Source of the DNA: Takakia lepidozioides
Lineage: Eukaryota > Streptophyta > Takakiopsida > Takakiales > Takakiaceae
Assembly: GCA_030704615.1 (NCBI GenBank)
Contig: CM060732.1
Location: forward strand, 14,818,001 to 14,882,000
Reading direction: 5' to 3'
DNA: 64,000 bases
This document shows, in pieces, positions 48,482 through 59,878 of this stretch. The notes beneath the pieces were generated by a model. The model was not told where the DNA came from. It was given only the letters and a program-made list of their open reading frames with translations, and ran no database searches. Positions within the stretch are counted from its first letter, which is position 1; each line of letters starts with the position of its first letter. The position numbers were made by a program, and so were the translations under genes.

Positions 48482-50763
48482 CTACCTGCTACTGCGATTC
48501 CCATCTCTGACACTCAGCTTCTGCAACTCGCGCTCGTGCTTTCTCCTCAGCAAGGCAGTCTCCATTTCAATAGCACCAAGGTCTGTCTCCAGCCACCTCT
48601 GAAATGTACCAGAGATCACCCGCCTCTCTGCTTGAGCCCAATCAGATTCAGAATTGCCATGGACCCCCCTCTCACACCTTGATTCATAGATTTGTACTGA
48701 AGTGCCTGTAATTTCCTCCTGTCTCCCGTCTAAAAGCCTCCTTCGTACTTCTGACCAGCACTCCATATAAGGGTGAGCAACTTTGCGAGCAGATTTGACA
48801 TGTCCAACAGCATGATCAACTTCCCTGCCCTTCACAAAAGTTAGGTAGCCAACTACGGTCAATGTTGCCCGATTGATGCCCGCTGTGCAGTGCACATAGA
48901 CCTTCAAGCCTCTTGCAAGTAGCATGTTGAGCATGCGAACTGCGACCGGAAGCATTAACGTCTGGTCTCCATGATCAAAGTCTCGAACAGCCACTCGCTC
49001 TAGCAATATTTCTCGCTCCACCTGTGTGCACGATAGTTGAAGAGTGAGAAAATGATGTAAGGAGAGAAGTTCGGGTACAGAGAATACATGCTCATTGACT
49101 GTTTCCAGTAAAAGTGGACTAGGGAATTTTTCTTCAGAGCATAGTGTGGTCCCCGCACCCCGAGATGGTTACCTTCTTGTAGCTGGCTGCGTGGTTCCAG
49201 CCCACTCGAGTCCATGAACTCGGTCCAGCATTGGCATTGAACTCATGATAGCCAACAATCGGGGTTCATGAATTAAGTGTTGATTAGAAGCTGGATTACC
49301 TCACACTAGAAAGCATGGGGTTGATTCAAGAATTATTGCACCAGGACAGAGAAGGATGTGAATGAATTGCTGGTCACACAGCTAAGGAACGGTGCTGTGA
49401 AGAGAGATGCCAAGTATTAACTGTTCCCTCTGATTTGCCAAAGTCATTGAGAACAGCCAATGACCATCCAACTCCGAGGACTCGGAGTGATTAATTTGGG
49501 ACCTGGTGTAGGAATCATGCTAGAAAACACAAAGTTGATTCCAGTACCTCTGCAGCTCCAGTGTGGGCACAGATGGGACATAGCAACACTACTAAGTAGG
49601 AGTTCTGAAAAGTGTCAATACAGATCCACACGGAGAAGAAGCTGGTCATAGTCTGCGTCAAGTCTCTGGCACAAGCTGACACCATCCATGTCAACGTATC
49701 ATGGAGAGATTAGTGGAGTGGATTGAGATACAATTCTGGAGCCACCAGCTCTCTTCAGAGGACACCTAGGGTGAACATCCATACGCCATTGCCTGTGAGA
49801 TCTACAGCAGCTCCACACTGAGCTTGCCAACCCACCTCTCTTGTCCTGGCAAGAGCTGAGTTATTTCATGGAACATAACACCAGCTGAAAATTCTCTGGG
49901 ACGAACTTCACACAGCACCGCTGGAGTTCGAGGCCTGACTCAGGTTCATCACCTTCCCTGGATGAACCAAATCGCTGACAGGCCATTGACTGCTAGCAAG
50001 AGCACTTCACACCTCCCAGAAATTAGCCCCAGCAGGCTCTCAAACAATCCAAACTCACAATCTACAATCCACACACTATATTCTAAAAATATGCCAACCC
50101 GTTTTCATAACCTTTCTTGGACATTATGAGGTGACCAACGATTACCGCTCTGTTGCGAATGGCGTCGAACGGTATCTTGAGGGCATCGAAACAAAGATCA
50201 CATTGCAGGTTGAGAATCGCATCAATACCAGCTTCCTCCACCAACCTATCAATATCACCGGGGCTCCGGGGACACGATCCCACGAGTATATTGGGTGTGA
50301 TTGCATCCCAGTTCAGTGTCCATTGCCAAGTGAAGGGACCCGCATTCTGTGCCTCTGCTGCCTCACTATTGCGTTTCTCCCACCCATCTTTCTCGGCCTC
50401 GCTCATGGAGGCCCAATCTGTCTGTGCAGTGCAAGCCACATTTCTGCTACTTAACCCAAATTTTTCCCCTAGGCTTAACCGGTAGTCCGAACCAAAACTA
50501 GAGCCAGAGAACATCGACGCATCAGAGACGGAAGCTGCTGGAATTGTTAGTTTGGAACCCCACAGCGATGTACCTGACCTCAAACTCGACGCCGTATAGG
50601 ACATAGAGTATGAAACTGGCGAAGCGTTAGCTGATGACATAGGCAGAAGTTTGAAAGAAAAGCTTGGAGAAGTATGCGAGGAGAAAAAACAAAAGGTGGA
50701 TGGTTGCAACACTGGAGATGTTGTGTACGACACTCGAGACAAAGTTGTCATGGCGACAGCCAT
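48482..50763 (-). CDS. plastid-type dual-specificity phosphatase-like protein
   Basis: Two exons: 50763-50146 (donor GCG|GTAATC) and 49021-48482 (acceptor CACAG|GTGGAG), both phase 0, giving about 385 residues. The N-terminus is long and Ser/Thr-rich with few acids, as in plastid transit peptides. The middle (WTLNWDAITPNILVGSCPRSPGDIDRL) matches the start of plant glucan-type DSPs. Exon 2 has the general acid region VRDFDHGD and the catalytic loop VHCTAGINRATLTVVGYLTF (HCxxGxxRA/T). The C-terminus ends in a basic helix (LLRRKHERELQKLS). LSF/SEX4-related enzymes dephosphorylate starch, but no clear carbohydrate-binding module is visible, so the substrate is unknown. Confidence 0.75.
49022..50145 (-). 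other. intron of the phosphatase gene
   Basis: About 1.1 kb between the two recognised exons. No conserved frame seen. A small additional exon cannot be excluded. Confidence 0.6.
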
Positions 50764-51780
50764 GGCTGTAGGCCGCAGGGAGAGCCAGGAGGTCTACAGT
50801 GTGTGTCGGTCTGACGGTTACACCATGTTTACAAAGAGAACAAGAAGAAAAGAAAGCTGGATTCCACTACCTGCTAGACTAGAAAAGAGAGAAAGACACG
50901 GAGAGAGAGAGACAGAGAGAGCAGTGCCTAGCAAATGTGATCTGCTCATTCCGCTGCTCCCTACGAGGCTCTCCTACCCACTCCATTTTCCAGAGATCTT
51001 CACTGTCCTCAAATCCTCTTCCTCCGTCCGCCTCATCACTCTCTTAATGCTGTCTTGTCTGGTCCGGGAGGAGCTGGGCAGGCTGCATCCACAGAAAAGC
51101 AGGGGAGGAGGTGGCCTCCAATGCGGCAGTGCCATGCTGCCATGGCCCCACCCCTCCACCCTTCCAAGTTCTTGTCAATTTGCTCCCACCGCTGCTTGGG
51201 CAGCATCGGATTGAATCATGCCCTGTATGAAGATGCTTCAGGCATGAATGAAATCTATCGTCATCCGATCGCCATTCATTACTGGGAGTCTCAATCGTCG
51301 GAGAACAAATAAATAAGACTCTGAATTTTCGGGGGGGGGGCGGGGGGACGGATGGCGGAAGCCCTGTTCGGAGCTCCGCATTTCGCGGTGAGTGGCGAGA
51401 AAGGACTTAGAATTTTTCTAAGCTCCGCGGCCTCGCTATCCCCTCCCCCCAACCCTCCCTTCGTGCTACACGTCCCGCAAATAGAATCGCCCTGCTTTGC
51501 TGGCTCACTGCATGATACTGATGTCTTATTTTGCCCACAGTCTGGGAACTGTGAAAGAGGTTCTCCTCTCACTATCAAGGGCCTGATTTGTGAGCTCCTA
51601 GGTGTTTCCCTTCTGAAAATAAATAAAAATGGTTATTTAGTGGTTTAGCTTAGTTGGTTTAGTGTTAATTAGCTTAGGGGCTTGGTTGTTTGTTTGTTCG
51701 TGAGGGTTATTTTTATTTTTTGTTACTTTAGTTATTTTTGTTTGTTTGTTCGTTAGGGTTTATTTTTATTTTTATTTTTA
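50764..51780. other. upstream region of the phosphatase gene
   Basis: Contains the minus-strand promoter side, a poly-G run near 51331-51347, and AT-rich TTTATTTTTATTTTT sequence from about 51700. No gene recognised. Confidence 0.4.
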
Positions 51781-51808
51781 TTTTTAAATCTTAGCTAGTT
51801 TTGTTTGT

Positions 51809-53521
51809 TTGTTAATGTGTTCTATGGTACCATCCCTGTTTTTTTTGCTTCTTTTGAGGTCATGCGTATTTGTTTGCATTGTAGGCATGGCCCCAGATGA
51901 GGACCAGACCCCTCGTCGCCCTCCTTCCGGGAAGAAGAAGAAACAACATGACAACTTGGATATGGCCCCGCGCATAACTCGTTCGACAAGGAAGAGCCGC
52001 GAGGACTGAGAGCCTCGGCGGATGTTGTTGCCTGCACCCCCTGCGGCTGCTGGTCCTGCCCCCGGAAGGCCCCCCCCCTTGCGACATGCCCCCGGCCCCC
52101 CTGCCCATCCCTCCGGCAACTTTTTATGGTACCACCCATACCACTTTATTGCAGCATGTAGTGCATGGTCCGGCAATCGCATCTGCTCATGCCCATGAGT
52201 TAGAGGTAGGGCTCACACCACCCCTATCTCCTGGGATCATTGGGGAGGGCCCTAGGAAGGGTTACCTCGATATCCCAGATGGCCCTAGCCCTACATCGCA
52301 TATAAAGGCTATCATGGAACGTTCAAGGGCAGCCCTGTTTGAGGCAACAGAGAAGGAGAGGGTGGAGCGGATGTCATCACGTACTTTGAGCCTTGGGTTG
52401 GGGTCAGAGGTGGAGGGGGTGGTGGGGGGAGTTCATCAGGGCAACATGATGCCACCACCGAGGTTGTGGTGGCGGCTATGTTGACTTTGTCCCCCGGTGA
52501 TGCGGTGCCCTCTCCCTCACATGTTCATGGGAGCACCGGTGGTGTTTCCACCTCGACTAGATGTCGTTTGGTGGATGCCGACAACCTCTTGCCAAGTTGG
52601 AATGTCGCCTCTCCCACCGAGAAGGCGGCGCTCTTGGCGCAATTGGGCATTCCCCTTGCGGCAACCATTGCCTCTGACCACCAGGTAACATATCTTATTC
52701 AAAATTGTTCTTAGTTTTTCTCGTCTTTTTTGAACTTGTGTTTAATTTGCATATGTTTTTTGAACATGTGTTTAATTTGCAGGCTGCGGCCTCTTTCAGC
52801 TCAATGCAGAGTCAGACGATGGGGGTACGGCCCCTTAAGGTCCCTCTTGTCATTGATGAGGGGGCTAGAGAGAGATGCAGGCAGAGAGAGAGAAAGTGAG
52901 GCTGTTGTTGGGAAAGGAAAAGGCCCATCAGTAGAACCCCCAAAGAAGAAAAAGAGGCCTCGCAAGGATGTCGTAGAGGTCAGAGATGTACGGGTGGGGG
53001 AGGGCACTAGTGGTCAGCCCTATGTGTCGGGAGATACAAGTGGGATTAGTGGGAAGAGCTCTGATGTGGTAGTGCCCAGTAGTGGCAAGGAGGGAGACCA
53101 AGAAGCGTAAAAAAAAAAGGAGAGAATGTTGTACTTCAGATCCCACCTTTAGAGGTGAATCTAAATGGATATCCTGTGGGGGATTTTTGGGAGGTCATGA
53201 AGAAATATGTCTTCCCAAAGGCATCTAGGTGGTTCCCTTGGCATGTAGAGTGAGACCAAATTCTACGGCGTCGTAGAGAGTTTGTGGATGAGGTAGAAGA
53301 TGTCTTTGGGGGTCATTGGCGTGAGACCCGGCTAATGGGGTTGATCGGGAGGAACTTGAGGAACAAGCGATACCGTGCGAGGATGGAGATCCGGCGGCAA
53401 CAAAGAGGGGGTTCGTTCCCGAGAGGCCTACAACCTGTTCGCATCGTCATGCGACGGATAGGGCGTCGCAATAAAACTGCGACGCTTATGGGTGCCCCCG
53501 TAAGGGGTCGCCTCGTGTGAC
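51809..53521 (+). pseudogene. remnant of a DNA-transposon-like gene
   Basis: Broken plus-strand frames run in the same direction: a Lys-rich start (GKKKKQHDNLDMAPRITRST), Pro-rich stretches, a nuclear-signal-like KKKKRPRKDVVEV near 52940, then DFWEVMKKYVFPKASRWFPW and GLIGRNLRNKRYRARMEIRR at about 53180-53390. The last part resembles the helical segment found before the core of plant Ptta/En-Spm-type transposase genes. Stops and frameshifts separate all parts. The assignment is tentative; I see no DDE catalytic core. Confidence 0.3.
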
Positions 53522-53800
53522 GGGCGTGGCGTCGCAATTAATGTGCGATGCATTTTTAGAGGGTGGCGCATATATGCGATGCTCGAGGCCTCGCAATAAG
53601 CCTGCGATGCTTGTTTTTTTTTTTATAAAAAAAATTGGTGGCTTGCATCTGCGACGCCCGCAGATGCCCGGGGCGTCGCATTAAACCTGCAACGGTTTTT
53701 TTTCAAATAAAATTTTAGGGCGGCCACGCCCAGGGTGTCGCAGAGGGTCTGGTTTCTTTTGTTTTTTGCATTTGCGACTCCTGGGAGGTCGCACCAGGCC
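53440..53800. repeat. CpG-rich array of short GCGACGC/GCGTCGCA motifs
   Basis: Repeated copies of gcgtcgcaa-t-aa-ctgcgacgc-like units, both orientations, in an otherwise AT-rich region. Similar units occur at 58530-59215. Confidence 0.65.
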
Positions 53801-53956
53801 CGAATTACGATTGGGAGTTTAGGGTTAGGTTTAAGTTTAGGGAATATGGGGATTGTGCATATTTAGTATAAATGAGAGAGCACCATATCATGCGCATGCG
53901 TATATACATATATACAAATGTAAAATTGACCTCAAAGGTCATGTACATCATCCCTA

Positions 53957-54480
53957 CTACTCACCCTGGCCCTCCGAACTCCTGGGGCTAGATCCCTCAC
54001 TAGTGTCATCACCGCGGGGGTCACCATCACGGGCGGGGTCAGCATCTGAGTCGGTCTCACTCTCACTCACATGACTCTCATCACTCTCACTACCCTTACT
54101 ATCGCCACTCTTCCTCCTTCTCCTGTTCTTGAGCATCTTACGTGCCTTCATGCGTGTAATGAGGCCAATGTACCCATGGAGCTTGGTGTACTCCACCTCC
54201 TCAACGGAGGGATGTCTCCCAAACTTTTTTGCCTACACAAGAATAGAAACAATAAAATATTAGAAAGACATACATGAAGAAAAAAACATGTAAACAATAT
54301 TGATAAGGAATGAAGATCTTACAAAGCGGGTGGCGAACAATTTGGCTCCTCTTGGGCCAAATTTGTGCGTGGAATCCCCCTTCTCTAGGCGGACAGTGGC
54401 TGCCTCGCGACCCCAAGCAAACTTTGGCTTCTTCTCGGCATCGGTCTCCTCGGCAATGAGGACCTCCCAAGACTCCTAGG
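53957..54480 (-). pseudogene. two exon-like segments of an unidentified, probably transposon, gene
   Basis: Reading minus, about 54470-54318 (EVLIAEETDAEKKPKFAWGR ... FGPRGAKLFATRF) and 54235-53957 (KFGRHPSVEEVEYTKLHGYIG, then an acidic Ser-rich tail) join across a plausible short intron. The basic NRRRRK block suggests DNA binding. No family assigned; the adjacency to the CpG array suggests the same transposon. Confidence 0.3.
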
Positions 54481-54535
54481 CATCCATCCTCGTTTTATTA
54501 GTTCTTCATACACATGAAAGCATGCATGAAGAGGC

Positions 54536-54946
54536 TTACACATGGGAAATACAATGGAAAGACAAAAGACGAAGATAACATATAGAAAGCTCCTGCGCTT
54601 TGACCCTCGTAGCCTCAAGCTTGGTGAGATACCTAAGAGTGGGTGACTCATAGTTATTCCCTGCAGAAGACCAAACTTGAGCTAGCAGATCAACCCTAGC
54701 TTGAGATTTAAGCAGGGACGGATTGATCTTAAAATATCCCCTCCCCTTTGTCCTAGATCCAGGAACAGTGGATAGAGAGGCAATCTCAGCTTGATCAAAG
54801 TCAGGTAACACCGGACCTAGGGGAGGGGATGTAGCCCAAGAAACAATACCACTGGTGCAATAGATCATGTCTAACCTAGCCATAACCAAATCAGGGGGTG
54901 ACCTGCAGTTAGACCAAGAGAAATGAAGGCTATTATCTTTGGGCAA
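54536..54946 (-). pseudogene. LINE endonuclease fragment (C-terminal half)
   Basis: FSWSNCRSPPDLVMARLDMIYC is the pattern seen near the end of L1-type apurinic-like endonuclease domains, followed by RGYFKINPSLLKS. It is probably the continuation of 57060-56800, separated by about 1.9 kb of other sequence. Confidence 0.5.
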
Positions 54947-56799
54947 TGAGATGGAGCGTAGTTACGGCGTGAGCCTAGCCGCGTGAGCCCAGGGTTTAGA
55001 GGAGGGAGAAACAAGTCCTATAATCGAGGACAGGGTTTAGAGGGGGTCCTATTACCGTGGAAGCGTATATTTTGGAAGAAGAGGTGAACACGGCAAAACT
55101 TCCAAACACGGCAAACACGGCAATATACGGCAAATACGACATATTGAGTCCCTTTTAGAAGCACGACGATTGACCCAATTCCCCCAGCCCTACTTCGTCA
55201 ACCCCAAGCACTCCCCCCCCAAAGCACTTCACACAGCTGGTCCCACCCTCCACCAGCCCCAAGCGCTCCACCCTGAGACGAGCCCCAAGCCGCGTCCCAC
55301 CTGGCCCCACTCTCACCAAGCCCCAACCTTCTCTGGTCACTATTCCTGAAGTATACTCATCCTGCAGCAACCACACCACTAGTGAGTTGCTTTTTAAACC
55401 CACCAATAATAGTAGAACTATCTAGAAAGTCAACTAGTGAACTAGGGAAGATGCTAATAACCAACCTGGGCCCGCGAGTAGCGGGTTTAATGGTTCTGGA
55501 CCTAGCTGCGGGTCCGGGTCCGGTTTTTAAAATGAACCCGGTCTGGGTCCGTTATTTTTGGTGATGGCACGGGGCCGGATCCGGATAGGTAACCGGACCC
55601 TAACCAGGGTTTTTCCTATGGGATTTTGAAAAGGGGTAGGAGTGGCTATCTATATTGGGGTGTAATTATGGCCCCCTCTAGGTAATTTTCCTTCCTCGAA
55701 TTGGTAGGCTACATGTATTTCCACCCTTGCCATATTTTTGCAAATCAAATGGATTTGATGACAATAGAAGGTGAAGTACAAAATAGTTGAAAGCCATAGG
55801 ACGAATGAAACTCTTTCTATGTGAAAACCATAGGCTAATTGGTACAAATGAGGTGTATAATTCTCGCAAGACTGGCGACGAGCATCTCCTTGGGAAATGG
55901 AGGAGGCCCCACAATCCTAAACCCACTCCTCATCTGGCCCGTCAGATCATCCTACATGGGGCCCGCCATGGCTACATCTGTGCTGCCCCCGTTGGTCCAC
56001 AGACGAGGACCTTTTTGAGACCCCCAGTTTTTGGCGAAAACTGCCTTATTTGGACCTCTTTTTCCTTTTGTTCATTCACCAAGGGGAATTTCAGGCGGCC
56101 AAATGGCGAAAAATCGCCAATAAAAAAAACGCTGACCCTAACAAACCGCCGGCCGGGTACCCGGGTGAAAATCCGGACCCGCACACCACTGTCGTCGATG
56201 TCGTCAATGATCATCCTGAAATCATGATCATGAAAAAATTGAGTGTGTTGACGCACTCAGTTCTCAGCGGGGGGGGGAAGCCCCCCCCCCCCCCACAAAA
56301 CCCGTGGGGTACCCGGGGTGAAAATCCGGACCCGCTCGACACTGACGTCGATGATCATCTTGAAATCATGATCATGAAGAAATTGAGTGCATTGACACAC
56401 TCAGTTCTCCGGGGGGGGGGGGGGGGGGGGGGGCGGGTGTGGAAACATATATATATATATATTTTTCCCCCCCCCTGTTTTTTTTTTTTTTCCCAACCTG
56501 TTTTCCTTTACGAACATGGCAGTTCGCTAAGGGTTTGGGTTAGGGTTTGGGTTTGCCGTGTGTGCCAATTTGTCGTGTTTCCACGGTAATGGGTACTCAT
56601 CCGCGGAAATACACCCTGCATCTTCCCCCATTCTCGTGCCACATGGACTGGGCTCACGTCAGGCTCTTGGGCTTACAGGCTACTGGGCTCGCGTGGCTAG
56701 GCTCACACTCTAGCATTCCCCATCTGCCAAAAGGAGATCCTATCAGCAATAGCATTTGGAGCATCAATATTAACAAAGCCAATTTTGATCCCAGATCCC
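54947..56799. other. repeat-rich, low-complexity region
   Basis: Holds Pro-coding C-rich stretches (55195-55330), ccgggt-rich sequence (55490-55600), a roughly 105-bp direct repeat (about 56155-56268 and 56307-56410) with nested ATGATCAT palindromes, long G and C homopolymers (near 56270-56294 and 56411-56433), (AT)n near 56448-56462 and a short telomere-like gggttt run near 56527-56555. No gene recognised. Confidence 0.5.
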
Positions 56800-57060
56800 A
56801 ACATTGATAGATGACCGAATTGTGCTCTGCCAATCATCCATGAGTGCACATTGAGACATAAGAGGCCAGGTATGGGGAGACGAGCACCGCCGTTCCACCC
56901 CGCGAATTCTCCATAGTTCTATTCCACCAAGCCAAGTTAGTGGACCAAATCATGTGCCCAAGAGAGGAGATCTTGGCATCATTCAACTGATGCTCCTGCA
57001 AGAAGATAATGAAGTTATAAGAGAGAGGCAGCCCAGCGTTTTAGTCAGACCCTATCCCCC
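56800..57060 (-). pseudogene. LINE endonuclease fragment (N-terminal half)
   Basis: Reading minus gives IIFLQEHQLNDAKISSLGHM and then RGGTAVLVSPYLAS, matching the LQEH and GGTA blocks of plant L1-type endonucleases. The frame ends in a stop and is not joined to RT. Confidence 0.55.
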
Positions 57061-57080
57061 TTATGTTCTAGGACCTAATG

Positions 57081-58001
57081 TTAAAAAACATCAGCAACAT
57101 AGCAAGGGCTCGAGGATAGTTCTCGAAATGATGGTCCTGTGGAGGAATGGAGGATGACAACTGTCTTGTCATTAAGAGGGAGGGAGGAAAACCAGAAGCC
57201 AAGAGGGGGTGGAGGTGACAAGAGAGTATATAATCCAACATGGATATGAATGGACTGTTCTACCCTGAGAACTCCAATCAGAGCAGTGATATGACTAATT
57301 TTCCTTGAAGAAGGTAAGCAATTCTGGATGAACATGAGGAGACCCCCATCACATGCAAAAGAAAGCAAGATTTGTTTGGCTAGGTAATCCTGACCCAAAC
57401 CTAAAGTTATGTGAGTTAAGACACATCCCTCTGAGTTCAAAAGAACCAGAACCTGGCATGTGCATGGTGCCTTGGGGGGAAAGCAACAGGAGGACAGAGG
57501 GCGGGCAGTGTAAGCAAAGCTTACCAGAGTAGGCGGCGAAGGAGCATAGGGCGAGAGCCGCACCGTCTTCGTGGTCCTTGCGTATAGAAGAAAACTTGCT
57601 CCATCTGCTTTACGAGCTGAGGGCGACAGGGCTGGTGAAGTGGCAGAGCCCAGGATAGCAATCACCAGCATAAACCCTGCAAAAAACACTTTGCTGCTCT
57701 TAGGGAATCCTCTTGCCGAGCCATAAAAAACCTCCTTCTTTGAGAGCCATTCAAAAGCCTTTGCCATCCCCGCATCTCTCACTATGTCCTCCCACCTTAG
57801 AGCAAGCAGAGTGTGCACTATGGAAGCCGAATCAAACGGAGTTTTCCCAGAAGGACCGAAAGTGGACCGTGGCATCGTTGGACTAAGTACTGGAACTGGA
57901 AGGGTTGCTCTGCAATGATGAGAGCTCGACCTCTTTGGAAGTTGGATAGTAAGTGGCGTAGTGAGTAGTGATCCACGATCCTGCCAAACCCTCAGGGCCA
58001 T
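57081..58001 (-). pseudogene. 306-codon frame upstream of the LINE endonuclease
   Basis: In the right place and orientation to be a LINE ORF1, but I recognise no RRM or zinc knuckle. Ser/Pro-rich at the start, more structured after residue 180 (LNSEGCVLTHITLGLG). It may be non-coding. Confidence 0.3.
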
Positions 58002-58351
58002 TAGTCAGCAAAATAGAGGGGGGGTTTGAAGGGCCATTGAAGCGACTTTAACCACAGCCAGATTTCGTCGCACTGCACTGTTGTTGAGTTTGAGTTTGCA
58101 AGTTGCTTGTAGTGGCGGTAGAACTAGAAGAAGCCATTGCTACGAAGATACAAAACGAATCCTGCTCTATAGCAGCTAATAGACACAATGCACGCTTGAG
58201 ATGAAGGACATATGAGAGATTGAAAATTTACAAAGGGCTTGATCTTCCCAGCACTCATAACTAGTGCGTAGACCTGCCGTCTCTCTAATCTGCTAGTCTC
58301 TGCACTGCGTCCGTTCAACTTGTGAAACAACTTGGCTCGTTATATTGCTAA

Positions 58352-59534
58352 TGTTGTGCATCTAAGCATCGTGCCATAACATACATCGCTGTCCACCACA
58401 CAATCTAAGCACACAATCCTAGAAAGCTATGCCACAATTGATAATGAAAGTGAACACAAGGGAAACACTCCACTCATGAATCCACTCAATCACTGCTCTC
58501 TTGCAAAAAGAAAAATCCCTCACTAAGCACCACACTGTTGGAGGGGGTTAGTGACGCCCGAGCGACGCCAGGAACGTCGCAAATTGCGGATTTTGGGCAC
58601 GGCAAAAATCCCAAATCGGAGGCGTCGCATTTGCATCGCAGCGGTGACGTCGCAGAATCCACGCTTAAGGCGACGCCAGGGGGGTCGCACAATGCGCCCT
58701 CCAGGACTCCAGGGTTTGTGACGCCCTTAGCATCGCTACCACCTGCGACACCCTCATCGTCGCAAAGGGGGGGAGCGTGAGGTGCATGGAACGCGACGCT
58801 CCGAGCGTCGCATCGGAAAGCGACGCACTGTGCGTCATCCCTGCCGTCGTCGTTTCCGTGCGACTGTTTTATTTTGTGTTTTTAAATAAAAACTGTATAT
58901 TAAAATTTATTTTTGTTACATCTATTATTGCGACACATACTGCGTCGCAGTAAAAATGCGATGTTTTTTCATTTCTTTTAAAATAAAAATTATCTTTCTC
59001 AAGCTGCTCGCATGGGCGACGCCCTATGCGTCGTAGTAAAACTGCGATGCCTTTCGGGTAATTGTTTTTTCTTTTCTTTTTTTCTTTCAGGTGCCCCTCC
59101 TGTGACGCCGAGGACGTCGCATTAGAACTGCGACGCTTATAGGCGCCCAATGGGTGTCCCCCTGTGCGACGCACGAGGCGTCGCAGTAAACCAGCGACGA
59201 TTGTGGGGGGCACAATATGTGTCATAAACTAAGTCAAGCTAAGGGCACCTTTGCTAAAGGAATCCATCCTACAAAGCCCTCACCACACTCCTTCTCAATA
59301 CCTAGAGCTATGGAGGTGGGAGAGGCTCATGGAGGCTCAACTACAAGAAGATGAGCCCTCCTCAACACTCACAAGGGGAAAACCCATCCCCATGTCCCAA
59401 GTGAGGTTTGACACCTCACTTGGCATGTGAGACCAAATGAAGTCCCAACACACAAAATACAAATATAAATATCCAAAATGTCCTAGTTAACTAGAAGTAG
59501 GTAATTCTAGTTAACCATGACTAAAACCATGACA
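58352..59534 (-). repeat. 3' LTR, copy 3, with CpG-rich insertion
   Basis: Same layout as copy 2: an 89-bp tail (58352-58440), then core, ending gaca at 59534. It is about 1.18 kb against 433 bp in copy 2; the excess is the CpG-rich block at about 58530-59215. Confidence 0.7.
58530..59215. repeat. CpG-rich insertion with palindromic GCGACGC/GCGTCGC units
   Basis: Many copies of cgacgcc ... ggcgtcgca in both orientations. It lies where the LTR cores of copies 1 and 2 have nothing, so it is an insertion. Units resemble those at 53440-53800 (e.g. aactgcgacgcttat). Confidence 0.65.
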
Positions 59535-59623
59535 GTTGTCGTGCATCTAAGCATCGTGCCACAACATACATCGTTGTCCACCACACAATCTAAGCACACA
59601 ATCCTAGAAAGCTATGCCACAAT
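59535..59623 (-). repeat. direct repeat of the LTR tail, copy 3
   Basis: Near-identical to 58352-58440 (gtgcatctaagcatcgtgcc ... gccacaat), directly followed in plus orientation by cgcccccctag, the purine tract of the element strand. Same structure as 12803-12888. Confidence 0.75.
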
Positions 59624-59878
59624 CGCCCCCCTAGCAGGTGATTAGGTTCCTCTAACACCGGATAGCTGACAAGTATCCATCTCAATAAGATCATCGCTTG
59701 GTCTTCAATTGCACAAGTCCCAACACCTGAAGTCGATAGATCAAGATGTCGGGTGCAAACGTAGCCCCATCGTTAGTCGCCTTCATGCAATCCCTGATCT
59801 TCAGTTGAGTATCCATGGCATTGAAGCCCCACTAGCTAGACCTTGGATCAATTGTCCGCCTCACCATTGTCATGCCCA

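Noticed and set aside
56527-56555. Telomere-like gggttt repeats
   Set aside because: Only a few imperfect units; too short to claim an interstitial telomere.
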